DNA of 64,000 nt, from NCBI GenBank assembly GCA_023423405.1, contig JAFAFR010000084.1:62001-126000 (forward strand). The letters are read 5' to 3'. Position numbers and translations under genes: made by a program. Below, piece after piece: positions 44,779-53,285 of the stretch. This DNA is from Bacteroidota bacterium (GTDB taxonomy: Bacteria; Bacteroidota; Bacteroidia; Chitinophagales; Chitinophagaceae). Position 1 is the stretch's first letter, and the number at the start of each line of letters is the position of its first letter. The notes beneath the pieces were generated by a model. That model searched no databases and was not told the DNA's origin. It was given only the letters and a program-made list of their open reading frames with translations.

Positions 44779-45660
44779 ATGGAAAGAATTTTATTCGGCG
44801 ACAACCAGTTTTTTGCCGTCAATCATATTTCGGACGAAAAGTCCATGGCACAGTCGATACGGTTCAAGGAAGACGCAGCCATCGTACGGACGCTCGACCA
44901 CGCAATGGAGAGCGGCATCAATACTTTCATGTGCACCACGCACGACCGGATCGCTAATATTTGCGACATTATACGCAATGAGCCGGAGAAGTACCGCGAC
45001 TTTAAAATATATCCCTGCATGCCCTATGCGCACAAGTATGCGAACGCTGTTACGGAACTGGGTATAGCAGGAACCATTAAACAGTATGTGCCCGGTAATT
45101 TTTTCGGTTCCCTGTTTAAAGGAGGGGTGGCATTTATATCCAAGGATTATCTCTCCATTATGGAATTGCTGATCGATGCTGAAATGAAAATGTTCAAAGG
45201 GATACAAACGCCGGTAATATTCCTGCAGAACGTGGTGGTTGACCTGCTGCTGGGTCTGGGAATGAAAGATGTGTTGGCCGCTTTTCATGCCTATGTAAAG
45301 AAAAAGTACAATGCGGAAGCCGGTTTCATTACTATGAACATGCCCGCCTTACTCAATGTGCTGGAGGAGGCCGGTATAGAAAACCCCATTATCTGCGCAT
45401 CCATCAACAAAGTTGGTTTCAGGATGTCGGGTGGAATACCTCTCTATGAAGAAACGCTTCGCACGAGGCGCTTCAGGGCCATTGCGATGCAGGTGCTGGC
45501 TGGTGGCGCGGTTTCGCCACGCGAGGCCATCGACTATGTATGCGGCCTTCCGAATATTGAATCCATTCTTTTTGGCGCATCTTCCAAAACGAATATCAAT
45601 GATACGGTTTCCCTTATTCATCACTACGATGGATTATACCACCAAACTGTCAAAAAATAG
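44779..45660 (+). CDS. Aldo-keto-reductase-like TIM-barrel protein
   Basis: 293 residues. The C-terminal stretch LAGGAVSPREAIDYV followed by ESILFGASSKTNINDTV resembles the last strands and cofactor-binding helix of aldo-keto reductases, and LDHAMESGINTFMCT resembles the early D-x-A-x4-G-I-N-x-F motif. Standard catalytic Tyr and Lys are not obvious, so it may be a divergent or non-reductase barrel. Located 5 bp after the oxidoreductase and 3 bp before wecB. Confidence 0.6.
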   Translation: MERILFGDNQFFAVNHISDEKSMAQSIRFKEDAAIVRTLDHAMESGINTFMCTTHDRIANICDIIRNEPEKYRDFKIYPCMPYAHKYANAVTELGIAGTIKQYVPGNFFGSLFKGGVAFISKDYLSIMELLIDAEMKMFKGIQTPVIFLQNVVVDLLLGLGMKDVLAAFHAYVKKKYNAEAGFITMNMPALLNVLEEAGIENPIICASINKVGFRMSGGIPLYEETLRTRRFRAIAMQVLAGGAVSPREAIDYVCGLPNIESILFGASSKTNINDTVSLIHHYDGLYHQTVKK

Positions 45661-45663
45661 TAC

Positions 45664-46758
45664 ATGAAGATTACGATCGTAGCCGGAGCACGCCCCAATT
45701 TCATGAAAATTTCACCGGTTATAAAAGCCATACATGGTTTTGATCCTTCGGGTAAGCGCATCAGCTACCGGCTGGTACACACCGGCCAGCATTATGATAA
45801 GAAAATGAGCGCTGATTTTTTTGAGCAGTTGGGTATTCCCGAACCGCACGCCAACCTGGAAGCGGGCGGCGGCACGCAGGCCGAGCAAACTGCCGCCATT
45901 ATGGTCCGGTTCGAAAAAGAGCTTACAGAAAACAGGCCGGATCTTATACTGGTGGTGGGCGACGTAACTTCCACCATGGCCTGTACCATAACGGCAAAAA
46001 AAATGGGCGTGGATGCGGTGCATGTGGAAGCAGGGATCCGCTCGGGTGATATGACCATGCCGGAGGAGATCAACCGGATCGTAACAGACTCTATTACCGA
46101 TCATTTTTTCACTACCAGCGAAGTGGCCAATGAGCATCTGCGCAAATCGGGCATAGAAGAAAGCCGTATTCATTTTGTGGGCAATACCATGATCGATACC
46201 CTGTTGCAAAACCAGGAGCGGCTGCTGCAGCCGGATCTCTGGAGCAGCGCAGGATTACAGCAGAAAGGATATTTCCTGCTGACCCTCCATCGTCCGGCGA
46301 ATGTAGACGATCCCGAAAACCTGCAATATCTGCTGAATACCATTACAGAAGTGGCGGGAGAAGTGCCGGTGGTTTTCCCCATCCATCCCCGCACAAAAAA
46401 AATACTGGATGGCATAGGATACAAGAACTCCGGACTGGTGCTGGCCGATCCAATGCCTTACCTGGAATTCATATTCCTGGTGAAACATGCAAAAGCGGTT
46501 ATTACCGATTCGGGAGGCATAACCGAGGAAGCGACCGTATTGGGCGTGCCCTGTATGACCATGCGGAATTCGACCGAAAGGCCGGAAACGATCACCATGG
46601 GCACCAATGAACTGATTGGTACCGACCCGCGCAAACTGGTGCCCTACCTGCAAAAAGTCATGCAGGGCTCCTGGAAAAACGGATCAGTGCCCCCACTGTG
46701 GGACGGGAAAACGTCCGAACGCATCGTGAGCAAATTGGCTGAGCTTTATAACGCCTGA
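45664..46758 (+). CDS. wecB: UDP-N-acetylglucosamine 2-epimerase (non-hydrolysing)
   Basis: 364 residues. Converts UDP-GlcNAc to UDP-ManNAc. Motifs: VAGARPNFMKISPVI, HTGQHYDKKMS, VVGDVTSTMAC, HVEAGIRSGDMTMPEEINR, and ITDSGGITEEATVLGVP. Complete. Provides ManNAc or a derivative for the polymer; combined with the adjacent oxidoreductase, a modified ManNAc is possible. 2 bp before the initiating transferase gene. Confidence 0.93.
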   Translation: MKITIVAGARPNFMKISPVIKAIHGFDPSGKRISYRLVHTGQHYDKKMSADFFEQLGIPEPHANLEAGGGTQAEQTAAIMVRFEKELTENRPDLILVVGDVTSTMACTITAKKMGVDAVHVEAGIRSGDMTMPEEINRIVTDSITDHFFTTSEVANEHLRKSGIEESRIHFVGNTMIDTLLQNQERLLQPDLWSSAGLQQKGYFLLTLHRPANVDDPENLQYLLNTITEVAGEVPVVFPIHPRTKKILDGIGYKNSGLVLADPMPYLEFIFLVKHAKAVITDSGGITEEATVLGVPCMTMRNSTERPETITMGTNELIGTDPRKLVPYLQKVMQGSWKNGSVPPLWDGKTSERIVSKLAELYNA

Positions 46759-46760
46759 AC

Positions 46761-48146
46761 ATGAATAAGCTGTCCTACGTATTTTACCGGACCATCCTAT
46801 GGCTTTGGGATGTCTTTTGTCTGAACCTGGTTATTTTCCTGGTCAGCTTTATGATAGACCGGGCCGAAGCTTTTGAGAAAAAGGAATACCATGTGCTGTT
46901 TGCCGTGATCAACCTCGCCTGGATGGCAGGGGTGTATCTCACCACGCTGTACATGAGCAAAAACTGGCTCGACTTTGAAAGTTTTTACCGGAGAACGGTG
47001 AAAGCCTACCTGTTGACGGTGCTGATATTGATGCTGTTCATCTTCCTGTATCATTACCAGTACTCAAGACTGTATATTGTAATGACGGTACTTGGTTTTG
47101 GATTGGTTCTGTCGCTCAACCGGATAGCATTCAACCTGCTGGTGATTTCGATGCGCAATAAGTTCAGCCTGCAGAAGAATGTGGTTATACTGGGCTACAA
47201 CGACATCTCCAAACGGCTGATCAGGTATTTCAGGGAAGAAGCCAAATTCGTGCATGTAGCAGGCTGTTTTGAAGACCGCGAAAGGGTTACGGAGTTATCG
47301 GATTTCCCCATCATGGGCGATCTGAAAGATTGCATGCCTTTTGTCCGGGAACACCAGGTAACGGAAATATACTCCACCCTGGCGCCGGAGAACTTTCCCG
47401 ACCTGTATGAACTGGCAAAGGCGGCCGAAAAGCAGTTTGTACATTTCCGGTTTGTACCCGACTATAAGATCTTTGTAAACAGGAATATATTCGTCGATTT
47501 CATCGACAATATACCGGTGCTTTCCCTCCGCAATGAGCCGCTGGAAGACACGGGCAACCGCCTGAAAAAAAGATTGTTTGATATCGTGTTCAGCTCGCTT
47601 ATCATCGTTTTCGTGTTAAGCTGGCTGATACCGCTGATTGCCATACTGATCAAACTTGACTCGAGAGGCCCCGTGTTCTTTACGCAGATGCGGTCGGGTA
47701 AGAACAACCAGCCGTTCAAGTGTATAAAATTCAGGAGCCTCCGTGTCAACGACGAAGCAAACAGCAAACAGGTGACGCGCAATGATAACCGCATCACCCG
47801 GCTGGGGCGTATTATGCGCAAAACCAATATCGACGAGCTGCCGCAGTTTTTTAATGTATTCACCGGAGATATGTCGGTGGTTGGTCCCCGCCCGCACATG
47901 CTGAAGCATACGGAAGATTTTTCTCACCTATACAAGCAGTACATGATCCGCCATTTCGTAAAACCGGGCCTTACGGGCTGGGCGCAGGTCAACGGTTTCA
48001 GGGGTGAAATAACCGACAACCGCCTGCTCCAGAAAAGGATCGAATACGATATCTGGTATATGGAAAACTGGACCGTTTGGCTGGATCTGCGCATCATTCT
48101 CCTTACTGCGTTCTTATCTGTAAGAGGCGACAAAAACGCTTTCTGA
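46761..48146 (+). CDS. Polyprenyl-phosphate sugar-1-phosphate transferase (WcaJ/WbaP type)
   Basis: 461 residues. N-terminal membrane region of 4-5 helices (about 10-130), a Rossmann-like CoA_binding_3 region (VVILGYNDISKRLI), and the C-terminal bacterial sugar transferase domain (about 270-461) with KRLFDIVFSS, FKCIKFRSLRV, RKTNIDELPQFFNVFTGDMS, VGPRPHM and PGLTGWAQVNG. Starts repeat-unit synthesis by loading the first sugar phosphate onto undecaprenyl phosphate. Last gene of the EPS locus, converging with the SPOR gene with 3 bp between stops. Confidence 0.94.
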   Translation: MNKLSYVFYRTILWLWDVFCLNLVIFLVSFMIDRAEAFEKKEYHVLFAVINLAWMAGVYLTTLYMSKNWLDFESFYRRTVKAYLLTVLILMLFIFLYHYQYSRLYIVMTVLGFGLVLSLNRIAFNLLVISMRNKFSLQKNVVILGYNDISKRLIRYFREEAKFVHVAGCFEDRERVTELSDFPIMGDLKDCMPFVREHQVTEIYSTLAPENFPDLYELAKAAEKQFVHFRFVPDYKIFVNRNIFVDFIDNIPVLSLRNEPLEDTGNRLKKRLFDIVFSSLIIVFVLSWLIPLIAILIKLDSRGPVFFTQMRSGKNNQPFKCIKFRSLRVNDEANSKQVTRNDNRITRLGRIMRKTNIDELPQFFNVFTGDMSVVGPRPHMLKHTEDFSHLYKQYMIRHFVKPGLTGWAQVNGFRGEITDNRLLQKRIEYDIWYMENWTVWLDLRIILLTAFLSVRGDKNAF

Positions 48147-48149
48147 TAC

Positions 48150-49010
48150 TTATTGTCCGGCTTCCACAAATACCCGCCTGCTTCCGTAAAAACGCCGCAG
48201 TGAATCACGCATACGCGCCGTATCGGTTGGCATGGCCGGAAGCTGGAAATAAAGCCGGTAACGGCTGGTATCGGAAGCATCCAGTTGAATCTTGTCGCCG
48301 ATTTCCCTCAATTGATTGTATCTTTTTTCAGCTCTCGTTTTATTGGAAGTTTCCTCGATAACAAAACGCCATTCGCTGTTGGAAGGGGTGGATAATACCA
48401 GGCTGTCCTTTCCACCGGCCGGAAGCCCGGTGTCCGTATAGAGTCTGCCGGTATCGGGCCGGGAGACAGCAACGGTATCAGGTGATGCTGTAGTTGGCTG
48501 CAGGTTCTCGGGTGCCGGGGAGTTGCTTTGCGATAGTCTCCAGCCGCCATATACAATGATGCCGATGGTAAGCAGGGCGCCAATGCCCAGTAACCAGCCG
48601 CGCTGGTTGCTTTTCTGTGGCTGATACCTGTTGTCTTCCGCAAAAACAGAGCTTCGCCGGCTTTCCAGCGCCAGGTCATCTAATTTGTCGGCCACCATAT
48701 CTCCGGCCGTAAAAGTCAATATGCCTTCCTTTGACTTGACCAGGGTTCCCATTCCTTCCAGGTGCAGCGCTTTCCCAATGTTCAGGAATTGCTTATTCAG
48801 CATGATAAAGGATTCCAGGTCGGATTTGGCCAGGGAACTCATCTTTCCCGTATGAACCTTGATGAATTCTATGAGTTCCGGGCTCAGCGATGCGTCTGCC
48901 TTGTTGTCAAACTGCACGGAACCACCCTCCATGGTAAAGGTGCCGATCCCTGGCAGGCTGATGCGTTTTTGCTGGTAGAGGAACTGGGGGATTAACTGGT
49001 CTATTTTCAA
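48150..49010 (-). CDS. HU-CCDC81 and SPOR domain membrane protein
   Basis: 286 residues. N-terminal CCDC81-like HU domain (about 1-115; KIDQLIPQFLYQQKRISLPG), TM helix (about 135-153, LLGIGALLTIGIIVYGGW), a Ser/Thr/Pro-rich linker, and a C-terminal SPOR-like domain (about 210-286; WRFVIEETSNKTRAEKRYNQ) for peptidoglycan binding. This layout is a Bacteroidota-specific cell-envelope protein, thought to link cytoplasm and septal wall. No ATG fits: TTG 49010 gives the family-like start; an in-frame GTG 49052 would add 14 residues. Confidence 0.8.
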   Translation of the reverse strand: MKIDQLIPQFLYQQKRISLPGIGTFTMEGGSVQFDNKADASLSPELIEFIKVHTGKMSSLAKSDLESFIMLNKQFLNIGKALHLEGMGTLVKSKEGILTFTAGDMVADKLDDLALESRRSSVFAEDNRYQPQKSNQRGWLLGIGALLTIGIIVYGGWRLSQSNSPAPENLQPTTASPDTVAVSRPDTGRLYTDTGLPAGGKDSLVLSTPSNSEWRFVIEETSNKTRAEKRYNQLREIGDKIQLDASDTSRYRLYFQLPAMPTDTARMRDSLRRFYGSRRVFVEAGQ

Positions 49011-49059
49011 TGCAAAGCAGATTGGTTGCCACAAATTAAGGAAAAATAGCACTGCGGCT

Positions 49060-49067
49060 TAACTTTG
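49060..49067 (+). promoter_or_regulatory. TAnnTTTG -7 box for the small membrane protein gene
   Basis: TAACTTTG, exact consensus, 14 nt before the ATG at 49082. Implies a very short leader. Confidence 0.45.
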
Positions 49068-49081
49068 TCCAAATACCAGCC

Positions 49082-49393
49082 ATGCTGAATGACGACGAAG
49101 AACGATTTATTGAATACTGGGAAGCCAACCGGCTCCGGCGTAAAAAGACCTTCCGGCAACTACTGGTGGGTTTGCCGGTGGGATTGGGAATAGCCGTCCC
49201 GATCATTGTAAGTTATCTCACCGGCTGGCACAAAAGGGCCGTGATGGTTGCCGGCAGCCAGTTCAATCCACTCATCCTGCTCGTTGCCCTTCTTCTTATT
49301 ATCGCTTTTACCGCCATTTTTTATATGCAGCACCAGTGGGACCAGTATGAACAACGCTATAAAGAGCTGAAAGCCAGGGCTGAAAAGGAATAA
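49082..49393 (+). CDS. Small two-TM membrane protein
   Basis: 103 residues, unrecognised. Charged N-terminus (MLNDDEERFIEYWEANRLRR), TM1 (about 27-46), TM2 (about 65-83), then a charged coiled-coil-like tail (QYEQRYKELKARAEKE). Divergent from the SPOR gene and followed by the FKBP gene after 81 bp. Predicted cytoplasmic termini; function unknown. Confidence 0.7.
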   Translation: MLNDDEERFIEYWEANRLRRKKTFRQLLVGLPVGLGIAVPIIVSYLTGWHKRAVMVAGSQFNPLILLVALLLIIAFTAIFYMQHQWDQYEQRYKELKARAEKE

Positions 49394-49474
49394 CTCTGGT
49401 TTAATGCAACAAATGGCGTCAAAAATGGGTCTTCCATGCGTCAATAATTAACTTCGCCCCAAATTTTGCCTGAA

Positions 49475-49963
49475 ATGCAGAAAAAGTTTATTGGATTTCT
49501 TACCCTTTTGCTGACCACCGGATTGTTCCTGGCCTGCTCAAAATCAAGTTCCACCAGTACCTGTACCAATGTTCCCCCTGAAGACGAACGCAATACTATT
49601 TTGCATTATATCGATACCAGCGGACTGGAAAATGTGATCGAGGACCAGTCGGGCCTGTTTTACCAAATCATTGAGCCGGGTAGTGGTGGTTCCCCGTCCC
49701 TGTCTTCCAGGGTCTATATCAAATACAGAGGTTACCTGCTTGATGGCACGCAGTTCGATGCCAAATCAGACCCTACCCAAACCGGCTGGGCGTTGGGTGG
49801 CCTGATCGTCGGCTGGCAGATCGGTCTGCCGAAAATCAAAAAGGGCGGTAAGATCAAATTGATTGTACCTTCTGGCTATGGCTATGGTTGCCGCGGCAGC
49901 GGATCGTCTATTCCTGCCAATTCCATTTTAGCATTTGACGTTGAATTATCGGACTTTGAATAA
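49475..49963 (+). CDS. FKBP-type peptidyl-prolyl isomerase lipoprotein
   Basis: 162 residues. Lipoprotein signal MQKKFIGFLTLLLTTGLFLAC with lipidated Cys21, then an FKBP domain (about 70-162): VYIKYRGYLLDGTQFDAK, ALGGLIVGWQIGLPKIKKGGKIKLIVPSG (in part), YGCRGSGSSIPANSILAFDVEL. Folds exported proteins by proline isomerisation. ATG 49475 preferred to TTG 49466. Stop and next ATG share one base (TAATG). Confidence 0.9.
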   Translation: MQKKFIGFLTLLLTTGLFLACSKSSSTSTCTNVPPEDERNTILHYIDTSGLENVIEDQSGLFYQIIEPGSGGSPSLSSRVYIKYRGYLLDGTQFDAKSDPTQTGWALGGLIVGWQIGLPKIKKGGKIKLIVPSGYGYGCRGSGSSIPANSILAFDVELSDFE

Positions 49964-51390
49964 TGCTTTCAGAAGCCATATCTGTCTTTGACATCTTCAA
50001 GATCGGTGTCGGCCCATCCAGTTCCCATACCCTGGGACCCTGGCGGGCCGCCCGTATTTTCCTGGCTGGTCTCGAAAAGAGGAATGTCCTTGACCAGGTA
50101 GTGAGCGTGCGGGTGCTTCTATATGGGTCCCTTGCCAAAACGGGCGTAGGCCATGGTACGGACATCGCAGTGCAGATGGGTTTGATGGATGAAGATCCTG
50201 TAACCTGCGATGTGGATACCATCACGGAAAAGATGGATGCCATACGCCTTCGCCGGAAACTTCATTTGGCGGGCCGCCTGGAACTGGATTTCGATCCGGC
50301 GGAAGATATTGTTTTCCTGGTACGGGAATCCCTGCCTTTTCATCCCAATGCATTGAGCTTCCTGGTCCGCTTCCGGGATGGAGCCGAAGAATCACACACC
50401 TATTATTCTGTTGGCGGAGGTTTTGTGCAACAGGAAGGAGAAACAATGGCCGGTGCCGGAACGGTTCAGTTGCCCTTCCCCATCGATAAAGCAGAAGACC
50501 TGCTGCACTGGTGCCGTAAAACGGGACTGGCCATTCACGAAGTGGTGGCGGAGAACGAACTGGCCTGGCGATCCGAAAGCGATACGCGCGACGGGTTGCG
50601 GCAAATATGGGATACCATGCGCCAATGTATTTATCGGGGATGTCATCGCGAAGGGGTGTTACCCGGCGGCCTGTCCGTTAAAAGACGGGCGGCTGCGCTG
50701 AACCGGCGGCTCCTCCATGGGAAAACATATGGAAATGACCTGGAGTGGATGGAGGAGATCCGTAAGGGTGGCAGCGATTTTAAATACATCCTGGACTGGG
50801 TAAGCTGTTTTGCCCTGGCTGTGAATGAACAAAATGCTTCTTTTGGAAGAGTTGTTACCGCTCCTACGAATGGGGCAGCAGGGGTGATTCCAGCCGTATT
50901 ATTATATTTTGTCATTTTTGCCGGCGGAAACTCAGAAGAAAAGATATTCCAGTTCATCCTGGCAGCTTCCGAGATCGGCAGCATTTTTAAAAAAGGCTCC
51001 ACCATTTCTGCCGCGATGGGTGGATGCCAGGCAGAAATCGGGGTGTCGAGCGCCATGGCCGCTGCCGCCTTGACGGAGGGGATGGGAGGCACCCAACGGC
51101 AGGCCCTGATGGCCGCTGAGATTGCCATGGAACACCACCTTGGACTCACCTGCGACCCCATAGGAGGACTTGTGCAGGTGCCCTGCATCGAAAGAAATAC
51201 GATGGGCGCTATTAAGGCTATTACAGCCGCCCAGCTTGCCTTGCAAAGTGCGCCCGATTTTGCCAAAGTTTCCCTGGATGCCGTTGTCAAAACCATGTGG
51301 GATACGGCCCAGGATATGAACAGTAAATACAAGGAAACAGCCGATGGCGGACTTGCCATCAATATCCCGCTCAGTTTACCGGAATGTTGA
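49963..51390 (+). CDS. sdaA: L-serine ammonia-lyase (single-chain, 4Fe-4S)
   Basis: 475 residues, beta and alpha domains fused as in E. coli SdaA. Deaminates L-serine to pyruvate and ammonia. N-terminal SVFDIFKIGVGPSSSHTLGP is the beta-domain signature. The three cluster-binding cysteines are present: Cys355 (GGCQAEIG), Cys397 (LTCDPIGG) and Cys408 (VPCIERN); TAPTNGAAGVIPAV is the substrate-binding stretch. Translationally coupled to the FKBP gene, an odd functional pairing. Confidence 0.95.
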   Translation: MLSEAISVFDIFKIGVGPSSSHTLGPWRAARIFLAGLEKRNVLDQVVSVRVLLYGSLAKTGVGHGTDIAVQMGLMDEDPVTCDVDTITEKMDAIRLRRKLHLAGRLELDFDPAEDIVFLVRESLPFHPNALSFLVRFRDGAEESHTYYSVGGGFVQQEGETMAGAGTVQLPFPIDKAEDLLHWCRKTGLAIHEVVAENELAWRSESDTRDGLRQIWDTMRQCIYRGCHREGVLPGGLSVKRRAAALNRRLLHGKTYGNDLEWMEEIRKGGSDFKYILDWVSCFALAVNEQNASFGRVVTAPTNGAAGVIPAVLLYFVIFAGGNSEEKIFQFILAASEIGSIFKKGSTISAAMGGCQAEIGVSSAMAAAALTEGMGGTQRQALMAAEIAMEHHLGLTCDPIGGLVQVPCIERNTMGAIKAITAAQLALQSAPDFAKVSLDAVVKTMWDTAQDMNSKYKETADGGLAINIPLSLPEC

Positions 51391-51455
51391 GGTTTTATTG
51401 TATTTTACCCCGCTAACAAAGCCAATAAACCTTACTTAAATCAAACCTTGATTAG

Positions 51456-53180
51456 ATGAGTCGTACGCTTACCTCTTTGATTGTTACAAGCCTGTGTGTT
51501 ACCCTGTTTGCCTGTGGAAAAGGTGGAGATGACGGGCCCGATGTTGATCCCAAACTGCCGCCCGTTGACCCGGAAACGGCCAAAACCATCGGATTCTTTA
51601 TGGATGACTGGCAATCACGCACATTCAACGTGCCTTCTTCCACAAAAGACACCACCATCAGCGATGCCCCACAGGTGACTATTTCCATCGATCCCTATGG
51701 CATTAAAACCAGGATCCCGGCATCGGTCTTCGGCGAAAGCGCCAATCTGACCACTACCCAGTTCGTAACAGAAGCCGGGTTGATGAACAATATCAACACA
51801 CTTGATCCGGCCTATATACGCTTTCCCGGCGGCGATAACGGAAGCCTGTATTTCTGGAACGCCTCCGAGGGAAATCTTCCGGCAGATGTTCCTTCCACCC
51901 TGGTGGATAAGGATGGAGCGACCTATACACCCAAATACAGTGTAGGCAACAGCAGTGCTGCAAATACACTGTCACTCAGCAACTATTACAACCTGCTGCA
52001 GCAAACCGGGTCCAAGGGCATCATAGCTGTGAATTACAGCTATGCCCGCTACAGCACCGCCGATAATCCTGTACAGGCAGCGGCGCATCTGGCAGCCGAC
52101 TGGGTGCGCTACGACAATGGCCGCACCAAATACTGGGAAGTGGGGAACGAAAACTATGGCAACTGGCAGGCAGGTTTTCGCATTAAAACAGCCGCCAATA
52201 AAGACGGACAACCAGAGATCATTACCGGTGACGTATATGGCGACCATGTTTCCGTGATCATTGATTCCATGCGCAAGGCGGCAACAGAAACAGGCAAGCC
52301 CATTCTCATCAGTGCTGTATTGGTTGAAGGGATCTATACTTCAACCACACCCACCGAAAGGGACTGGAATGCCAAAGTGATCGGCAAGGTTCACAGCAAA
52401 GTGGATTTCTACAGCCTGCATAATTTCTATACACCGTTTGGAAAAAACTCCGATGCGGCTTATATACTGTACAGCCCGGCCAACAGCACCAAGCTGATGG
52501 CCGATTACATCAACAACGGGTTCAAATCGGCCAATGTGGAGGCCAAGCCACTGGCCATGACTGCTTATGGCATCAACGCCGTTTCCGCCCAGCAGCAGTC
52601 TTCTTTTGTAAACGGCATGCATGCGGTTGCTACGATCAGTGAAGTGCTGAACAATAAAGTAGGAATGGCTGGTCGCCAAACCCTGGTTGCTTCCTGGTCG
52701 GGTGGCAATTCACCGGGCGTATTCAGTTATGGCGACGAGCCTTCGGGTGTGGCAAAATGGTCGCCAAGGCCGGCGTTCTATTATTCCTATTTTTTCCGGC
52801 ATTTCCTGGGTGACCGCGCCATCACAACCACGCAGGATAAGGCATCTGAATTGCTGGCTTACGCCAGCTCATTCAGCAGTAAACACATCGGCCTTACCAT
52901 CCTCAACAAGGCAGATGTAGCCACGGTGGTAAAAGTTGACCTGAAATACTGGCAGCCAGGTACAAAAGTTTACTGGTACAGTTTTGCCGGCGGCAACGAT
53001 AATGGACAATTTTCACAACGCGTATTCATCAATGGAAACGGACCTTCCGGCAATGCAGGCGGGCCTTCCAATTATCAGTCGATTCCCGCATACAGTGCCA
53101 GCACAGATGGCGGCATCCTGATCCCTGTGCCCAGGCGTGGTACTGTAATGCTCGCGTTCTCCTATACACAACCGAAGTAA
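51456..53180 (+). CDS. Glycoside-hydrolase-like (clan GH-A) lipoprotein, nucleophile apparently lost
   Basis: 574 residues. Lipoprotein signal with VTLFACGKG (Cys20), acidic/Pro-rich linker, then a TIM barrel (about 75-415) and a C-terminal beta domain (about 440-574). Barrel motifs resemble GH44/GH51-type enzymes: IRFPGGDNGS (121-130) and YWEVGNENYG (226-235) with acid/base Glu232. Where these families carry the nucleophile in a TEYN/TEWN motif, the sequence is MTAYGIN (368-374), with Ala370 in place of Glu. It may be a glycan-binding protein or use another residue. Single gene, ended by a terminator shared with mqnE. Confidence 0.65.
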   Translation: MSRTLTSLIVTSLCVTLFACGKGGDDGPDVDPKLPPVDPETAKTIGFFMDDWQSRTFNVPSSTKDTTISDAPQVTISIDPYGIKTRIPASVFGESANLTTTQFVTEAGLMNNINTLDPAYIRFPGGDNGSLYFWNASEGNLPADVPSTLVDKDGATYTPKYSVGNSSAANTLSLSNYYNLLQQTGSKGIIAVNYSYARYSTADNPVQAAAHLAADWVRYDNGRTKYWEVGNENYGNWQAGFRIKTAANKDGQPEIITGDVYGDHVSVIIDSMRKAATETGKPILISAVLVEGIYTSTTPTERDWNAKVIGKVHSKVDFYSLHNFYTPFGKNSDAAYILYSPANSTKLMADYINNGFKSANVEAKPLAMTAYGINAVSAQQQSSFVNGMHAVATISEVLNNKVGMAGRQTLVASWSGGNSPGVFSYGDEPSGVAKWSPRPAFYYSYFFRHFLGDRAITTTQDKASELLAYASSFSSKHIGLTILNKADVATVVKVDLKYWQPGTKVYWYSFAGGNDNGQFSQRVFINGNGPSGNAGGPSNYQSIPAYSASTDGGILIPVPRRGTVMLAFSYTQPK

Positions 53181-53211
53181 TTATTTTTCCGGCGAAAAAC
53201 CGGCGCATCAT

Positions 53212-53246
53212 AAAAGAGCAGTCTCCCTGGTGGAAACTGCTCTTTT
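53212..53246. terminator. Bidirectional terminator between the GH-like gene and mqnE
   Basis: AAAAGAGCAGT (53212-53222) pairs with ACTGCTCTTTT (53236-53246); T-rich on both strands, two convergent genes. Confidence 0.88.
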
Positions 53247-53285
53247 ATTTTTTTGTACGGCCTGGTTTGAAAATCGCTGATCCGC

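Larger units (their letters stand above)
25364..48146 (+). other. Exopolysaccharide biosynthesis locus (Wzx/Wzy type), 20 genes
   Basis: All 20 genes point the same way. Largest internal gap is 133 bp (before the UpxY-like gene); nine junctions overlap or touch. It contains initiation (WcaJ type), three glycosyltransferases, precursor enzymes (WecB, Gfo/Idh/MocA, DUF354, barrel), modification (two deacetylase-like, GNAT, FemAB-like, MBOAT/SGNH), flippase, polymerase, co-polymerase and export channel. It lacks a second UDP-sugar dehydrogenase, dTDP-rhamnose genes and any internal promoter I could identify. No terminator lies between its last gene and the convergent SPOR gene. Confidence 0.9.
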
